A stretch of DNA of 64,000 bases from Pelobates cultripes (Eukaryota > Chordata > Amphibia > Anura > Pelobatidae): NCBI GenBank assembly GCA_933207985.1, contig OW240915.1, forward strand, positions 122,012,251-122,076,250, read 5' to 3'. Positions 42,600-53,804 of the stretch are shown one piece after another. The translations under genes and the position numbers were made by a program. The notes under the pieces are model-generated. The model saw nothing but the letters and a program-made list of their open reading frames with translations, ran no database searches and was not told where the DNA came from. Each line of letters begins with the position of its first letter. The stretch's first letter is position 1.

Positions 42600-43060
42600 A
42601 CATCATAAGAAAAGATAATATAACTGAAACACACTCACAAGTATAGAGCCATATATAGAACCTGGCTCTGGTGTGGCTCTCCTTAGGATCTTTTAGTGTG
42701 ATCCAATCCCCCTTGCTGGATGTACTGAAGCAGTGTGTGTGTTTCCTCCCAAGTATAAGCAGCAGAAATTGAAATATATTCCAAAATAAATTTATTAGTA
42801 AATACACAGATAAAATACTATATAAAATCGTAATTAAAAAGTCCACAAATGTCCAATTATTGCCAAAACGTGTTTCGCCGAAAAGTGGCTTCCTCAGTTG
42901 GCATGGATTTTGCTGTTCCATCATTCAGTTCTTTAAATATCTATCTCACTTGTAATTTTCGCAGTCTTTTTCGTGGTGGAACACATCCTTGCTGCAAAAA
43001 TGGTACTATCAAAATATATACACCTAGATAAAAAATAACAAGAAAGGAACAATCATAGGG
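42600..43060 (-). mobile_element. PLE terminal region
   Basis: AT-rich, without ORFs. It contains hammerhead-like motif (b), and is assigned to a Penelope-like element on that basis and on its closeness to the next PLE. Confidence 0.4.
42869..42898 (-). ncRNA. Hammerhead-ribozyme-like motif (b)
   Basis: The minus strand reads CTGAGGA, A, stem GCC with loop ACTTTTC and GGC, then GAAACACG. It shares the core boxes and the extra A of motifs a, c and d. The stem is only 3 bp. Confidence 0.5.
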
Positions 43061-43355
43061 AAACACTGTTTAGTAAATGGTACCCTAAAGTAGTATCACA
43101 AAATGGTGATGAAAATCAAGCCCATCTGGGTTTTCTTTGATCTTGTCAGGAAGTCTTGTGAGGAAATGATTGATGCTTCAAATGAAGAAAAACCGAACAT
43201 AGCATAGAATTGTATGGTAAAAAGAAATTACATTTTATTGGAAACACTTACACAAATTGAAGATAAAAACGCCCATCAAGTATATTTCTCTCTTGCAGAA
43301 TGGTAATCAGAGGTTGCAAATACAAATAGTGGCAAATCAAATAAAAGCAGCTCTA

Positions 43356-43389
43356 CGCGTTTCGTCTAAAAAGCTTAGACTTCCTCAGG
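43356..43389 (-). ncRNA. Hammerhead-ribozyme-like motif (c)
   Basis: The minus strand reads CTGAGGA, A, a 6-bp stem GTCTAA/TTAGAC, then GAAACGCG. It lies about 0.9 kb downstream of the GIY-YIG frame, in the 3' terminal region of the PLE, where such ribozymes have been reported in PLEs. Confidence 0.6.
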
Positions 43390-43879
43390 AGCAAAAAATA
43401 AAAAGCAATCTAATAAATCACAATGTAATGAGTCCATAAGTGCTACTGTTGTCTTCTGTTCGGTTTTCTTTTAAATGTCTCTTTTGCCGGGTTCCCGTTC
43501 GCGCCATCCAATCTGTGTGCTTGATAACAGCTGATTACAATGTGCTGAAGTCCCATTCCATATATGGACTTCCGTTGTTCACTCCGTGGAGCGCATCTGC
43601 GTTCCACCTAGCCGGAAGGGGGAAATCTCTTCCGTCTACGTCATCAGCTGGAACGCACGTGCGTTCCATTTAGCCGCTAAGCCGTTGTCTTCACCAAAAT
43701 TAGTCCGTGCTTATAAGGAGGACAATTAGACAGAGAGATATGAAATAATCTATACAAAACATCAAACTGGCATTATCCATGTATACATAAATAACCCATA
43801 ATCTTATAAAAGTGAAAAAACAGATACGAAAAACAGATACAAAAAAGAGTAATATGTTCAAAGGGAAGGATCTTGGATA

Positions 43880-44310
43880 CACTTATAAATGAAATACACA
43901 TAAAAATAAAATAAAAAGGAAAAATATGAATGAATGAAAAAAATGAATGAAAAAATATATATGAATGGAGAAAGTATATATGAATGAAAAAAATATATAT
44001 ATATGAAAAATATATAAAGAATATATGGTAAATATATATAAAAATATAAAGATAATAAAAGTAAATATAAATAAAAATAAAAATAAAAATAAAATAAAAA
44101 TAAAATAAAAATAAAATAAAAATAAGAATGAAAATAAATATAATAATGAATTAATGAAAAAATGAATGAAAAATAAATGAATAAATAAAAATAATAAATA
44201 ATGAAAAATAATATGAATGAAATAAAATAAAAAATAATAATACAATAGTAATAATGAGAATAAGAAAAGAAAAAAAAACAAAAAAGAAGAATACAAATAA
44301 ATAATGTTAA
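43880..44310. repeat. AT-rich simple repeat
   Basis: Runs of ATAAA, AAAAT, GAATGAAAA and TATATA. Long Phe/Ile/Tyr-only ORFs across it are artefacts. Confidence 0.9.
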
Positions 44311-44730
44311 AGAAAACAAATGAAATCAAAATCAACATTCAACCCCTGGGGTTGAAGGGTTTTGAGTTTATGGATCCAAAATCCTTCCCTTTGTCTTAGT
44401 TTCATGGTGATATCTCCACCTCTTACATCAAGTGTTACTTGTTCAATAATCACCCAAGATAAAGCGTGAGAAGAAAAAAGGGAACACTGATTGCAATGAA
44501 CGGGAACAGAGTGATCTATCTTTTTGCGTCTAATGTTATTCTTATGTTCTAAGAAACGCAATTTGGCCTTTCTTCCTATTCTCCCCACATATTGGACACC
44601 GCACCCACATGTGAGGAGGTATACAACATGTGAGGAAGAACAGGTCACCCGACTTTGAATCTGAAAAATTTCTTGGGTTATAAAACTCTTAAAAGAATGA
44701 GTATAAGGAGATAAACCTTTGCATGCTTTA
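44307..44730 (-). pseudogene. PLE GIY-YIG endonuclease domain
   Basis: The frame 44307-44648 has SHVVYLLTCGCGVQYVGRIG (the GIY-YIG strands as VYL...YVG), then KLRFLEHKNNIRRKK with the catalytic-type Arg and His, and LRQREGFWIHKLKTL with the conserved Glu. Just upstream, in the same reading after a shift, is a Cys-rich linker (CGACKACKGL) that belongs to the end of the RT frame. The domain nicks target DNA for PLE integration. A one-base indel near 44755-44765 puts it out of frame with the RT. Otherwise it looks well kept. Confidence 0.85.
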
Positions 44731-46560
44731 CAGGCGCCACAGGTGTAAAAACCTCGCCTTCAATTCCTGTTGGTCCCCACTTCGAAAGTGACTAGGTGCT
44801 ACATAGGATGAAAAACTCCTCCCTTTCCTATATACTATTTGAGGATATAAAGGTAAGTGGGAGCCTATAAATTGATCATGTCTTAAAATCTCCCAATGTT
44901 TTTTGAAAATTTTGTTAATTGCAAAAGCTTTGGAATTATAATTAGTGTGAAATGAGAATTCAAATTTCTTATTCGAGTTCTCAGTGCATTTGATTTTATC
45001 AATTAAAAGATCACCCCTTTGGATGTTCGTTACTTTCTCTATCTCTCTATCTATTATAACCTTTCTCGAAAATTTATTCGTCAGAATATTTGCTTGTTCT
45101 AGAAAAACCTCTTTATTCGAACAGTTCCTTCGAAGTCGGGTATATTGGCTTCTAGGCACTCCCGACAACCATCTCGGATGATGTCCACTTGTTGATTCAA
45201 TATAGTTATTGGTATCAGTGGGTTTGAAATATGTTTTGGTCTGGATATGACCTCCTTGTATAGATATGGTCAAGTCTAAGAAATCTATGGTGGTGGGATT
45301 ATGCATAGGAGAAAAAACAAGTGAGAAAGTGTTGTCATTGAGATATTTAAAGAAATTCAGTAGGCGTTCCTCAGACCCCTTCCATATCACAAGAATATTG
45401 TCAATACAACGACGCCAGAGCACCAGATCTGCCCCGTATGGATTATGTTCCCAAATAAATTGGCGCTCCCAATAATCCATAAAAATGTTGGCATAACTCG
45501 GGGCAAATCTGGTGCCCATGGCGGTACCCTTGATCTGCAGGAAGAAATCATCATTGAACATAAAGAAGTTGTGGGTAAGTATGAATTGGATCGCCTCAAG
45601 CAAAAACTGGGCCAAACCCTGATTCAGGGAAGTGTCCCTATTTAGGTTATCGCTCACGGCTGATAGACCTAACTGGTGGTCAATAACGGTGTAGAGGGAT
45701 CCCACATCTAAAGACGCCCACATATAACCCTCTTGCCACTCAATAGAATCGAGTTCCTGTAGGAGGTGCTTCGTATCTTTTAGATAAGATAAAGAGGATT
45801 GGGCATGTGGTTGTATATAATGGTCAATGAATTGGGATAAATTGGAGGTCAAAGAGTCAATTCCACTAATGATGGGTCTACCGGGTGGATTAGTTTGACA
45901 TTTATGGACTTTAGGCAAAAAATAGAATGTCGGAACTCTAGGGTATTCTTGATATAGAAAACGATAAGTTCCAGCATCTATGTTCTGCTCTTCTACAGCT
46001 TTATCCAAAAGAGTCTTAAGTTCATATCTGAAGGTTTCATTCGGACTCTTAGAAAGTCGTGAATAAGTCTCGACATCCCCCAATAGTCTAAATGACTCAT
46101 TCTGATAAAATTCCCTAGTCATGACCACAATGCCCCCTCCCTTATCAGCGTTTTTTATAATGATATCTTTCCTTGTCTTTAAAGAATTAAGGGTCCGCAT
46201 TTCTGCTTTAGTTAAATTATTGCAATATTCTTTCTTACTAGTTAATTTCTCGATGTCTGCCAGGACCATTTTCTGAAATGTTTCAATTTGGCCACCCTTC
46301 TCATATGGACAGAAGGTGGACCGAGATCTGAATTTTTTGGCAATATCCTGATTCGATGAAAAATCTGGTTTAAAAGGTTGGTTTGAAGATTTCTTCTCAA
46401 AAAATCTCTTTAAACTAAGTTTTCTAGTGAATTTTAGCATATCAATTAGGGGGAACATTAGGCGTGTATTTCATGCCTTTCTTAAGGATTAGGCATTCTT
46501 CTTTAGAAAGAGATGCATTAGATATATTGAATATCCCCATAGACTTCTCTTCCTCTTGTA
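44728..46560 (-). pseudogene. PLE reverse transcriptase with mutated catalytic motif
   Basis: The open part is 576 codons (44728-46458). Blocks: NADKGGGIVVMT, RVPTFYFLPKVHK, PGRPIISGIDSLTSNLSQFI, motif A WASLDVGSLYTVI, motif B KGTAMGTRFAPSYANIFM, and motif C, which reads WRRCIDNILVIW. PLEs normally have an Asp-Asp pair here. The second Asp is Asn and the preceding Tyr is Cys, so the enzyme is probably inactive. Further on are FLDLTISI and KTYFKPTDTNNYI. The true N-terminus lies upstream: 46459-46560 reads NISNASLSKEECLILKKG in another frame, so a one-base shift lies near 46450. The GIY-YIG domain follows. Confidence 0.88.
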
Positions 46561-46563
46561 TTT

Positions 46564-47505
46564 TTAATAAAGATTGTCTCTCTCTGAACTTAATCTCCTC
46601 TTTTTGGTCGGAGTGTTTGGATCTCTGAAGGGCATAAAGCGATTGGTTAGATTTACTTTGGATGTTCTGGGTAGAAAATATTGGCTTATCTCTTTTTTCT
46701 TTCCCTTTTGGTCTCGCTCCCTCTCTAAAAAATCCCTGCCTATCTGTGTATCTAGAGGCGGGGATCTATCAGTCCTAATTGTAGTGGAAGCCTGTTTTAC
46801 TGGAATATGTTTCCTTGTGGGTGGGCTTTTTCTGACCCTTTGATTAGGAGTTGGAGATCTAGATCTCTCTTTCCTCTGTCTAGACGGATATAAGAAATTC
46901 CTTTCCTGATTAAAATTGTTTCTGTAATTATTTCTATAATTATATCCTTTCTGTTTGTAATCGGTATAAAATGATTGAGTGCTGCGCCTGTCTTTTGTTT
47001 CTCTGTTTCTATTTTTATTTTTAATAGAGAAAAATTGATTGACTTTGTCTTGTTTATCTCTTCTATATTTCTTATTCTTTGTTTCTGCAATCCTTTCATC
47101 CATATTTTGGACTCTATCACACACAATTTTCTCTTTCTGTATGTAGTCTAAACTTGTTTTGTCCAATATATTATTTTTTTCCAAATTATCTAATTCTTCA
47201 GTCACATTTTTAAGGTTATCTTTTTCAAAGTCTACAATTATCTCCATTAAAGTGGTAGCACACATTTCTAATGCTGTATCCCATCTATCAGCATGGCGGG
47301 AATTCTCCAGCCCATTAGCTGGGTTTTTTGATAACCTTAAGCCTCTAGGTACAAGGCCTTCTTTGATATAACTTTCTAGAAAAGCAATCTCCCACCATTT
47401 CTTAGTTTCTTTGATTGTTAACTTTTCTAATGTTTTAAAATATTCATCAGCTGATAGATCACAATTGTTGGCAGTATTTTCATTATCAATAAAGATTGAA
47501 ATTTA
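46564..47505 (-). pseudogene. PLE upstream ORF
   Basis: The open frame runs from about 47505 to 46564, about 313 codons. The ATG-initiated part is 233 codons from 47265. The N-terminal part has KKWWEIAFLESYIKEGLVPR followed by GLRLSK, a block I associate with upstream ORFs of vertebrate PLEs. The second half is basic and low in complexity (Arg, Lys, Asn, Tyr, Ser: YRNNYRNNFNQERNF), as in a nucleic-acid-binding tail. No upstream ATG is visible because a TAA precedes it. It is separated from the RT frame by about 100 bp. Its role in PLE transposition is not known to me. Confidence 0.65.
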
Positions 47506-47530
47506 ACTACTCTTCTATGTTTTAACTCAG

Positions 47531-47620
47531 AGAGCATATTAAACATAGATACAGTCTTAATGAGGAAAAGAAAGATATAGACATGTATCTAATAAAAGAC
47601 TGTATCTCTGTTTAATATGG
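47531..47620. repeat. Imperfect inverted repeat at PLE 5' side
   Basis: CATATTAAACATAGATACAG (47531-47550) pairs with CTGTATCTCTGTTTAATATG (about 47600-47619), separated by about 50 bp. Confidence 0.6.
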
Positions 47621-47699
47621 TCTTAGATACGTGTCTAAAAATGGTACTATCGCTTTAAGATGTCAGCGGCATGCCGCACGTGCATGCGCGCATCCATGG

Positions 47700-49763
47700 T
47701 CACGGGTGCGCGCTTGCGCTGTTAGTCGGAAGCCGGCAGAGCCAGGAGGAGCAGAACGGACGGCGGGACCGGAGCAGCGTGGGCTGTGTGGAGATATGAC
47801 AGAACCCCCCCCCCTTCAGGACAGCCCACTGGAGTAACACCAGAAGGGCGAGAAGGAAATCTGGCATGGAACGCAGGAAGAAGTCGTGGCGCATGGACCT
47901 CTGAAGCAGGGACCCATGAGCATTCTTCAGGACCATAGCCTCTCCAATGGACCAAATACTGAAGTGACCCACGTGAGAGACGAGAATCAAGAACGTGTTG
48001 AACCTCGTACTCCTCCTGACCATGCACCAAAATGGGAGGAGTACGAGAATGGGATCTGGAGTGCCTATTACAAACCAGATGCTTCAGGAGGTATGCAAAG
48101 GTTTTTTGGCAGATCCAAAGTATAGGATACCGGATTGATCCTCTGAAGAACCCTGTAGGGACCAATATATTTAGGTGCTAGCTTCATGGAAGGGACACGT
48201 AAACGGATATTTCGAGTAGACAACCAGACCCGATCAACCAGAAGATAGGAAGGTGCTGCTCTACGGTGCCTATGGGCAAAAGATTTCTGTGAGAGTACAC
48301 TCTTCTCCAGGATGGTGTTACGATTGCCCCCAGTCTAGCAGGAGGGTTGATCGCTTGGGTGTCCTGGTTCCCGCTGCAGAGAGTCGAACTGAGGTCTTTC
48401 GGTGGTAAGCTGCAAATGTAGAATATCCCCAAGCATGATATAAGCATCAATATCCCGGATCCCTACAACATGAGACGAGGCTGCAATTTGATGGTCAAAA
48501 ACGAACTGGCTTTACTGGCACATAGCATGGCAATTTATGTGATTCCTCAGGTCCAGGGACAGCCCCCTGTGGACCTGATGGAATACAGGTACAGTACAAA
48601 TAGGTAACCAATCACAGTACAGTGTATCCTTTGAATTAGTACCCGCCCAGCTTGGAGATAATGAGGCCAACGGTTATACAATCTAATTATCTCCAAGCGC
48701 ACAAAAGACCACGCTTTATTCTGTCCCCAAAAACTGTATAAAAATACATAACTTTCACATTAATAACAGGAAATAGCTCATTCTACCATTCATCTAAAGG
48801 CTCGCGTTCGTATATATTAAATATGCGAATGGCGCTTCAATCCCACGAACAGAATGAGCCATTGCTGCCGTATAATGTCCGTTCGGCATTTTGGGATTGT
48901 AAGTCTCTGTTGGCGGCCATGTTTTTAGACGGTTCAGCGGGCAGCGGGACCTTGCTTCTAACTCGTGGAACTAAACTCGGTATCAGTTCATGCGAAGTCC
49001 CGCTTTTTGTCTGGTAGTGGAACTCGTTCGGTACGTGAACGAGGACCACCTGGTAGCAGGGTACTTGACCTGCGGTTAACCGCAGAAACCACAAGTTAAT
49101 GATCGCCACGCGGCCCGCTGTAGGGGGTCGTCATTCGGTTGGTAGTTTGGTAGATCCCGTTCGGTATTTTCGATGCGAACGTCGCTGCCCCAGGCCTATC
49201 AATTAAGTTGTGGTTAACCGCAAACCGCAGCCGCCTGGGTGGTTAATGGCTGCCACACGCCGCTGGCCGGGTGGTCGAGCGTTCGGTAGTTTGTGGGGTG
49301 ACAGGGTTAAGTGGCGGCACACGCCAAGTTCTGGGAGGTCCCCTGTTCGTACCACGAATGGAGTCTTTATAATGGTTCGGGTAATCCATTCGTGTGTCTT
49401 TCGTTTTAAACTTATACAGGGACAAACAGTATCCATTGACTAGCAAACAGTTATTTCCAGACTTTTGTAACAGATGGCTTGAACCTTTACCCAAGTATCA
49501 CGTATAGAAGATAAGTGTTCATCCAGAATAGGCATTCCCTTGTAAGAGAATGAAGCAGGAAGCAAATTAGGATGACGACCATACGTAACACAGAAGGGAC
49601 TGTGGCCAGAGGCAGAAAGTTCAGCATTATTTCTAGCAAACTCAGCCCAAGGAAGAAGGTCCGCCCAGTTGTCCTGGAGTTGAGATGTAAAACAACGGAG
49701 ATATTGCTCAAGTCCGTTCAGCAGCACCATTCGTCTGAGGATGGTAGGCAAAGGAAAAGTTGA
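47700..49763 (-). pseudogene. Chromovirus (Ty3/gypsy) integrase end and chromodomain, split by a solo LTR
   Basis: At 49473-49763 the minus strand has LEQYLRCFTSQLQDNWADLL, PWAEFARNNAE and SPFCVTYGRHPNLLP, the end of the integrase core. A solo LTR (48316-49472) follows. Then 48190-48310 gives LEKSVLSQKSFAHRHRRAAP, VWLSTRNIRL and LAPKYIGPYRVLQRINPVSY, the integrase C-terminal module. After a frameshift near 48080 comes a chromodomain, EEYEVQHVLDSRLSRGSLQY followed by LVHWRGYGPEECSWVPASEV. Integrase joins element DNA to the genome; the chromodomain binds modified histones to steer insertion. The rest of the element is missing on both sides. Confidence 0.85.
48316..49472 (-). mobile_element. Solo LTR in chromovirus integrase, TSD GATGG
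   Basis: 1157 bp, reading TGTTACAAAAG (49472) to CAATCGTAACA (48316) on the minus strand, with GATGG at 48311-48315 and 49473-49477. Removal with one TSD copy restores the integrase reading. It carries a CTTGGAGATAAT / ATTATCTCCAAG hairpin near 48652-48695. Confidence 0.9.
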
Positions 49764-49769
49764 GTAAAC

Positions 49770-50129
49770 TCACAGAAAAAGGGTTTGTCACAATAATCAT
49801 CACAGGAATAAATGAAATAAAGAAATAAAAAAAATATATATATACATTGTTTGAATTATGTTGAAACTCACTTCAAATTAATAAATAAATTGTATTGTGT
49901 TCCTAATAAGTTCCACAAGATATACCCCACACAAACACATTTCTGCTGTCGATGCAATATAAATCCTGGCACATATATTTATATTTGGTGTGGCTGTGTA
50001 GTACTTTAACAGGTTTGGAAAACCATGTTCATCTGTCTGTTTCATAGAGGCATTAGCAATCTTCCTAAACTACATATATTGTACATATAAGCTGGCCTAA
50101 ACTAAAATGATCAGACCAATATTTAATTA
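49770..50129. other. No recognisable feature
   Basis: AT-rich stretch with no frame or repeat that I can name. Confidence 0.5.
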
Positions 50130-50600
50130 TCCATTGCCTTATATCAAATAAAATATGAATTGTTCATAAATGGAAACAAATAGAGTCCCTCACTTGGACT
50201 GAAATTAAAAACTAATTGATGCATCTATGGAGAGAAAATTAGTAAGGATGAATCTTAATTTCCCCAAAATACAAAATTTGACAAAAACATTGATTACAAT
50301 TTTAGAAAAATGGTCACTGGGACCTTGCACGCCACTCTCAATAAATAAAAATAAGTAAAATAAGTTGTTCTCGTAACTTCTTTATGGATGTGAAATTGAT
50401 CTTGTGAGTTCTGTCTGCTGCCATTTGTCTACTGTGTTATGTTACTTTCTGTCTATAAATCAGTTTGTTATTACTTTTACAAATAGAAATATGATCTTAA
50501 TACCCTGTAAGTCCTAAATGTTTGTATATTTGTCATTTGTATATGGAGAAAATTTTCAAAAGAATAAAACAAAAAATTAATTAATAAATCAAAACAATGT
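50130..50600 (+). mobile_element. Probable decayed L1 3' end
   Basis: The plus strand gives HKWKQIESLTWTEIKN and LMHLWREN, like the end of an L1 ORF2. A T-rich 3' UTR and AAAAGAATAAAACAAAAAAT near 50558 follow. Stops are frequent. Weak evidence. Confidence 0.35.
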
Positions 50601-50708
50601 GTGGCCCATAAATAGTATAACATTGTGTGACACCAAAAAAGGTTTGGGTGATTATTGCACTCACAAAAATACATAAGTATCAGGCACGTAGTTAGGCTTT
50701 AATGTATA

Positions 50709-51709
50709 TGTAAAGGATCCTTCTATTCGTGCAGCGATGATCCTTGCAGCTTCTCCCGAAATCCAGCTGAAACAAAGTGATTATAACTCCCAATCACCCA
50801 AACATGAGTCGAGACTTCATGAAGGGGTAAAACGATCTGATTTACTGTGGGCTACCTGCCCGGTATTTATGCAGGTCTCCCACCTGGTGGACACTCCCCT
50901 AGGGGACCAGATGGAAGACTGGGACAAAATAATTACAGTAGCCAATCGCAGTGGCTATAACATAAGCACTCCCCTTTTACATAGATCACTCCCTCCTTTC
51001 GATCCTGGAGATAATTAACTTAAGGTAGTAAAGAGAGCCTTAATTATCTCCAGGTGAAAAGAAACATGGCTTTTCTTATATTCACCAAACAGCATAAAAA
51101 TCTATAACTTACATTTTACAGAACATAAACTTTAAGTCGCACATACCCCCAGATAGCTTGGATCTGAGTGCATATTCTAGGCAAATAGCGCTGAGATCCC
51201 ACGAACACAGTTCTCAAAAACGTCGACTGAAGTTTGACTTTCACCGGCCATTCGCGTGTTTGTATCAGACAATGAGTTCCATACTGTAGCTATCTGGGGT
51301 CTGTCACTTTCGCATACATCCAAGACCCGAATGGTGCAGGGTCTTTGGCACTCGTGTGTTTTCCACCGTATGAACGAGGACCTTGATAGGTAGCAGCGGT
51401 GTTTGGCAGAATAAGTGTCCGAAAAGAGTTCCAGGGCATCGCCGCCATTTACCACAGAGCGTTCGACAATCTAAAATGGCGACTGCCACGTGTTCAGTAT
51501 ACGAACGCGGACCACCAAGCTATTCCCCAATTAGTCTGTGGTTAACCGCAAAGTCTGGGTGGTTAATGAGCGCCACACGACCTCAGTAGGAGGTCTGGTG
51601 ATTCGGCAGTTTATTCGTTTTCTTGCTATTTGCACGAAATCACTCTGCACACATCTAAATAACCGAACAGGCTGGTTCGCCTAGTCTGTTCAATAGGGGA
51701 TTCGTTACA
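50709..51709 (-). mobile_element. Solo LTR, TSD GTATA
   Basis: 1001 bp, flanked by GTATA at 50704-50708 and 51710-51714. It ends GATTCGTTACA on the plus strand. The family features are all there: the GGTATTTATGCAGGTCTCCC block, a GGAGATAATTAA / TTAATTATCTCC hairpin (about 51005-51052) and part of the branched structure (about 51146-51300). Confidence 0.9.
51146..51300. other. Branched structure in LTR (copy 6, hairpin 2 lost)
   Basis: The outer stem CCCAGATAGCT / AGCTATCTGGG and hairpin 1, GGATCTGAGTGC with GCGCTGAGATCC, remain. The CCATGG hairpin is not recognisable. Confidence 0.6.
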
Positions 51710-51714
51710 GTATA

Positions 51715-52475
51715 CATCCTAGGAGAATTTGGAATGGGGACAGTTGCGCTTGCTTGGGTAAAATTTTAGTAATATCTACTAGGATTTGTGTCCAAAATGG
51801 CATGATTGTCTTACAGTTCCACCATATATGTTCCATGTCTCCCTGGACTACCCGCACCTCCAGCATTTGTCACTTACTGCAGGCCAATAGGAATGTAGTT
51901 CTGTACCACCTAGTAGCCCTCTTATAGAAGGTTTTTTTTCATGCTATGCTGAGTGGAGTTTTAATTCCCGAAACCATAATGTATGCCCAATCCTCATCTG
52001 TCATATGGATGTGGAGGCCTCTCATCCATTAGCGTTGGAATGTGGGTCTGAGTTGATCCCCTGTTACTGTTTGGAGAATGCGGTATATGGCTGAGAGGGG
52101 TCGTCTGAGTTTGTGCCCTTGGGTGCAGAGAAGTTCAAATGGTGTTTTGTCCCTTGTGTGCCAGTGAGGGAGGACTGAGTGGTTCAGGAAGTTGGTCAGT
52201 GGGGTCTTTCCCATGAAATCTAGAAGCGTCTCTTGTCTGTTGAGTTTGGGGAGTACTTTAAGTTTGGGAGGGGTGTCCTCTGTCACAAGTGCTGTGATGT
52301 CAGGATTAGGGGTCCCCATTAATCGGGATAGTATGGTGCTTCCCTGGCCATATTGGAAGTCTGGGTTGGCTGCTATAGGGAAATATGGAGAAAATCCCGG
52401 GGGATAAACCCCAAACCTCCTTGTGTCGTCTCCACACCCTGAGGGTGTTGTGTATCAATGGATGGAGTGAAGTTG
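51715..52475 (-). pseudogene. L1 ORF2 C-terminal part (L1 no. 4)
   Basis: Minus-strand pieces in order: LHPLIHNTLRVWRRHKEVWG (about 52475-52410), then LLDFMGKTPLTNFLNHSVLP and FELLCTQGHKLRRPLSAIYR (52029-52319), then DEDWAYIMVSGIKTPLS, YKRATRWYRT and QGDMEHIWWNCK to 51730. They align with L1 no. 2 around 24400-25120. Stops and shifts are present. The RT part of what is probably the same copy resumes at 53805, with about 540 bp of L1 missing, and PLE-like DNA lies between. Confidence 0.75.
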
Positions 52476-53804
52476 GCAAGAAAATCTTAACCCCTGGATT
52501 AAACCCAATTTTTTAATTTTAACCGTAGGGACCAAATATTGGGACTATACAATGCATTTATCAGCCAAATTTGATGTATTTTATTCTATAATCTATTTGA
52601 TGTTTGCAAACAATATTCAATGTGTATCTATTATTTAGGATCCATTTTTTATTTGTTTTTAACTGACTTTATGCTGCAATATATTAGCAGCTGTCAATTA
52701 ACATCACCACCAGCGATCACTATATTAAACGGAGTAGCAGCCCCAGAAGTTCATCCGCCTCTGAAGAAGTGACTTAATTGTCACGAAACGCAAAAGGCAT
52801 TTTTCGGCCAATGCCGTACATTGTATCCAGCTACCGAGCAACCGTGGAACGCAGATCGGGTGCACTAAGTGTAACGCACGCAAGATGTGTCTCACCTCTC
52901 CCAACACATCATCAAGTTCATCTCACGGGCCGGAGAGAATTTTTCCACAATTTGCTGAACATCACCCGATTTTGCTTACCCGACAAGGCTCATTAGCTGG
53001 CATATTCCATTTCATTTGTGTGAGTGTGTTCCAATTTTAATCTTATTTTGAATAAATGTGAAGTTTTATTGATGAGCACTACTAGCTTTTTATTATTATT
53101 TGCCGAGCATTTAACAATCCTATTACTATATACCTGTATCTGGTGGTATATGAGTAATTGCTATTTTCTGCTGCTATCCGACACTTATATTGATTTATAC
53201 CAATATTGGTTACATTATATCCACATCTTGACACTCTATTGCTACTGTTATTTCTATTGAGCAGAAGCATACTGTGTAGGATGTGATACTGGCATTTGTG
53301 CACTATAAGAACTGTGTTTGTTCAAGACTTCTTTGGACAATATTTTATATTTCCACTGCCTTGGACTTTATGGGACTATTCCGCTGTTTTATTTTTACAT
53401 TTTCAGCTATTATGCTAATTCTCAGTTTCTTTATTTTCTCATTTTTAATTACTAAGAGTATTCGCTGTTTAGTGGAAGATTCACTTTATATGTAGCGTTT
53501 TTTTCTATACAAGGCTGCCACCTAGTGTTATTTATATATATATCATATATATTGCTATTAACAATTTTTAGTGGCTCTTATTGCTATTCTAGAGCTATTT
53601 TAAGGTCCTGTTTTGAGCATTTCTTATACGATTTATTTTACTATTTACAGTGTCTGGTAAGAGATCTCCTAGTACATGTAGGTTTTTCACCTACTTTTAT
53701 TCATTTATTTCTCTTAGCTTTTATGGGGGCTTTCTTTTACTAGTAGAGATTTCCTACCTGTTTGTTTCTTTCCCTTCTCCATCCATTTTTTCCATTCCTC
53801 AGGG
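52476..53804 (+). mobile_element. PLE terminal region inserted in L1
   Basis: Non-L1 DNA separates the two L1 no. 4 parts. It carries hammerhead-like motif (d) on the plus strand and AT-rich DNA without a believable gene. The Leu/Phe/Tyr-rich ORFs at 53024-53944 are not assigned. Confidence 0.4.
52761..52791 (+). ncRNA. Hammerhead-ribozyme-like motif (d)
   Basis: CTGAAGA, A, a 5-bp stem GTGAC/GTCAC with loop TTAATT, then GAAACGC. It has the same layout as motifs a-c and is the only one on the plus strand. Confidence 0.55.

Larger units (their letters stand above)
43060..47505 (-). mobile_element. Penelope-like element (minus strand)
   Basis: From the 5' side (47505) downwards: an upstream ORF (46564-47505), an RT ORF (44728-46560) and a GIY-YIG endonuclease (44307-44730), then an AT-rich repeat (43880-44310) and a terminal region with hammerhead-like motif (c). 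This is the domain order of Neptune/Poseidon-type PLEs with C-terminal GIY-YIG. The 5' terminal repeat was not identified beyond 47505. Confidence 0.85.

Noticed and set aside
43858..44338. Two overlapping minus-strand ORFs of about 150 codons
   Set aside because: They consist of Phe, Ile, Tyr and Leu only and arise from the ATAAA-type simple repeat.
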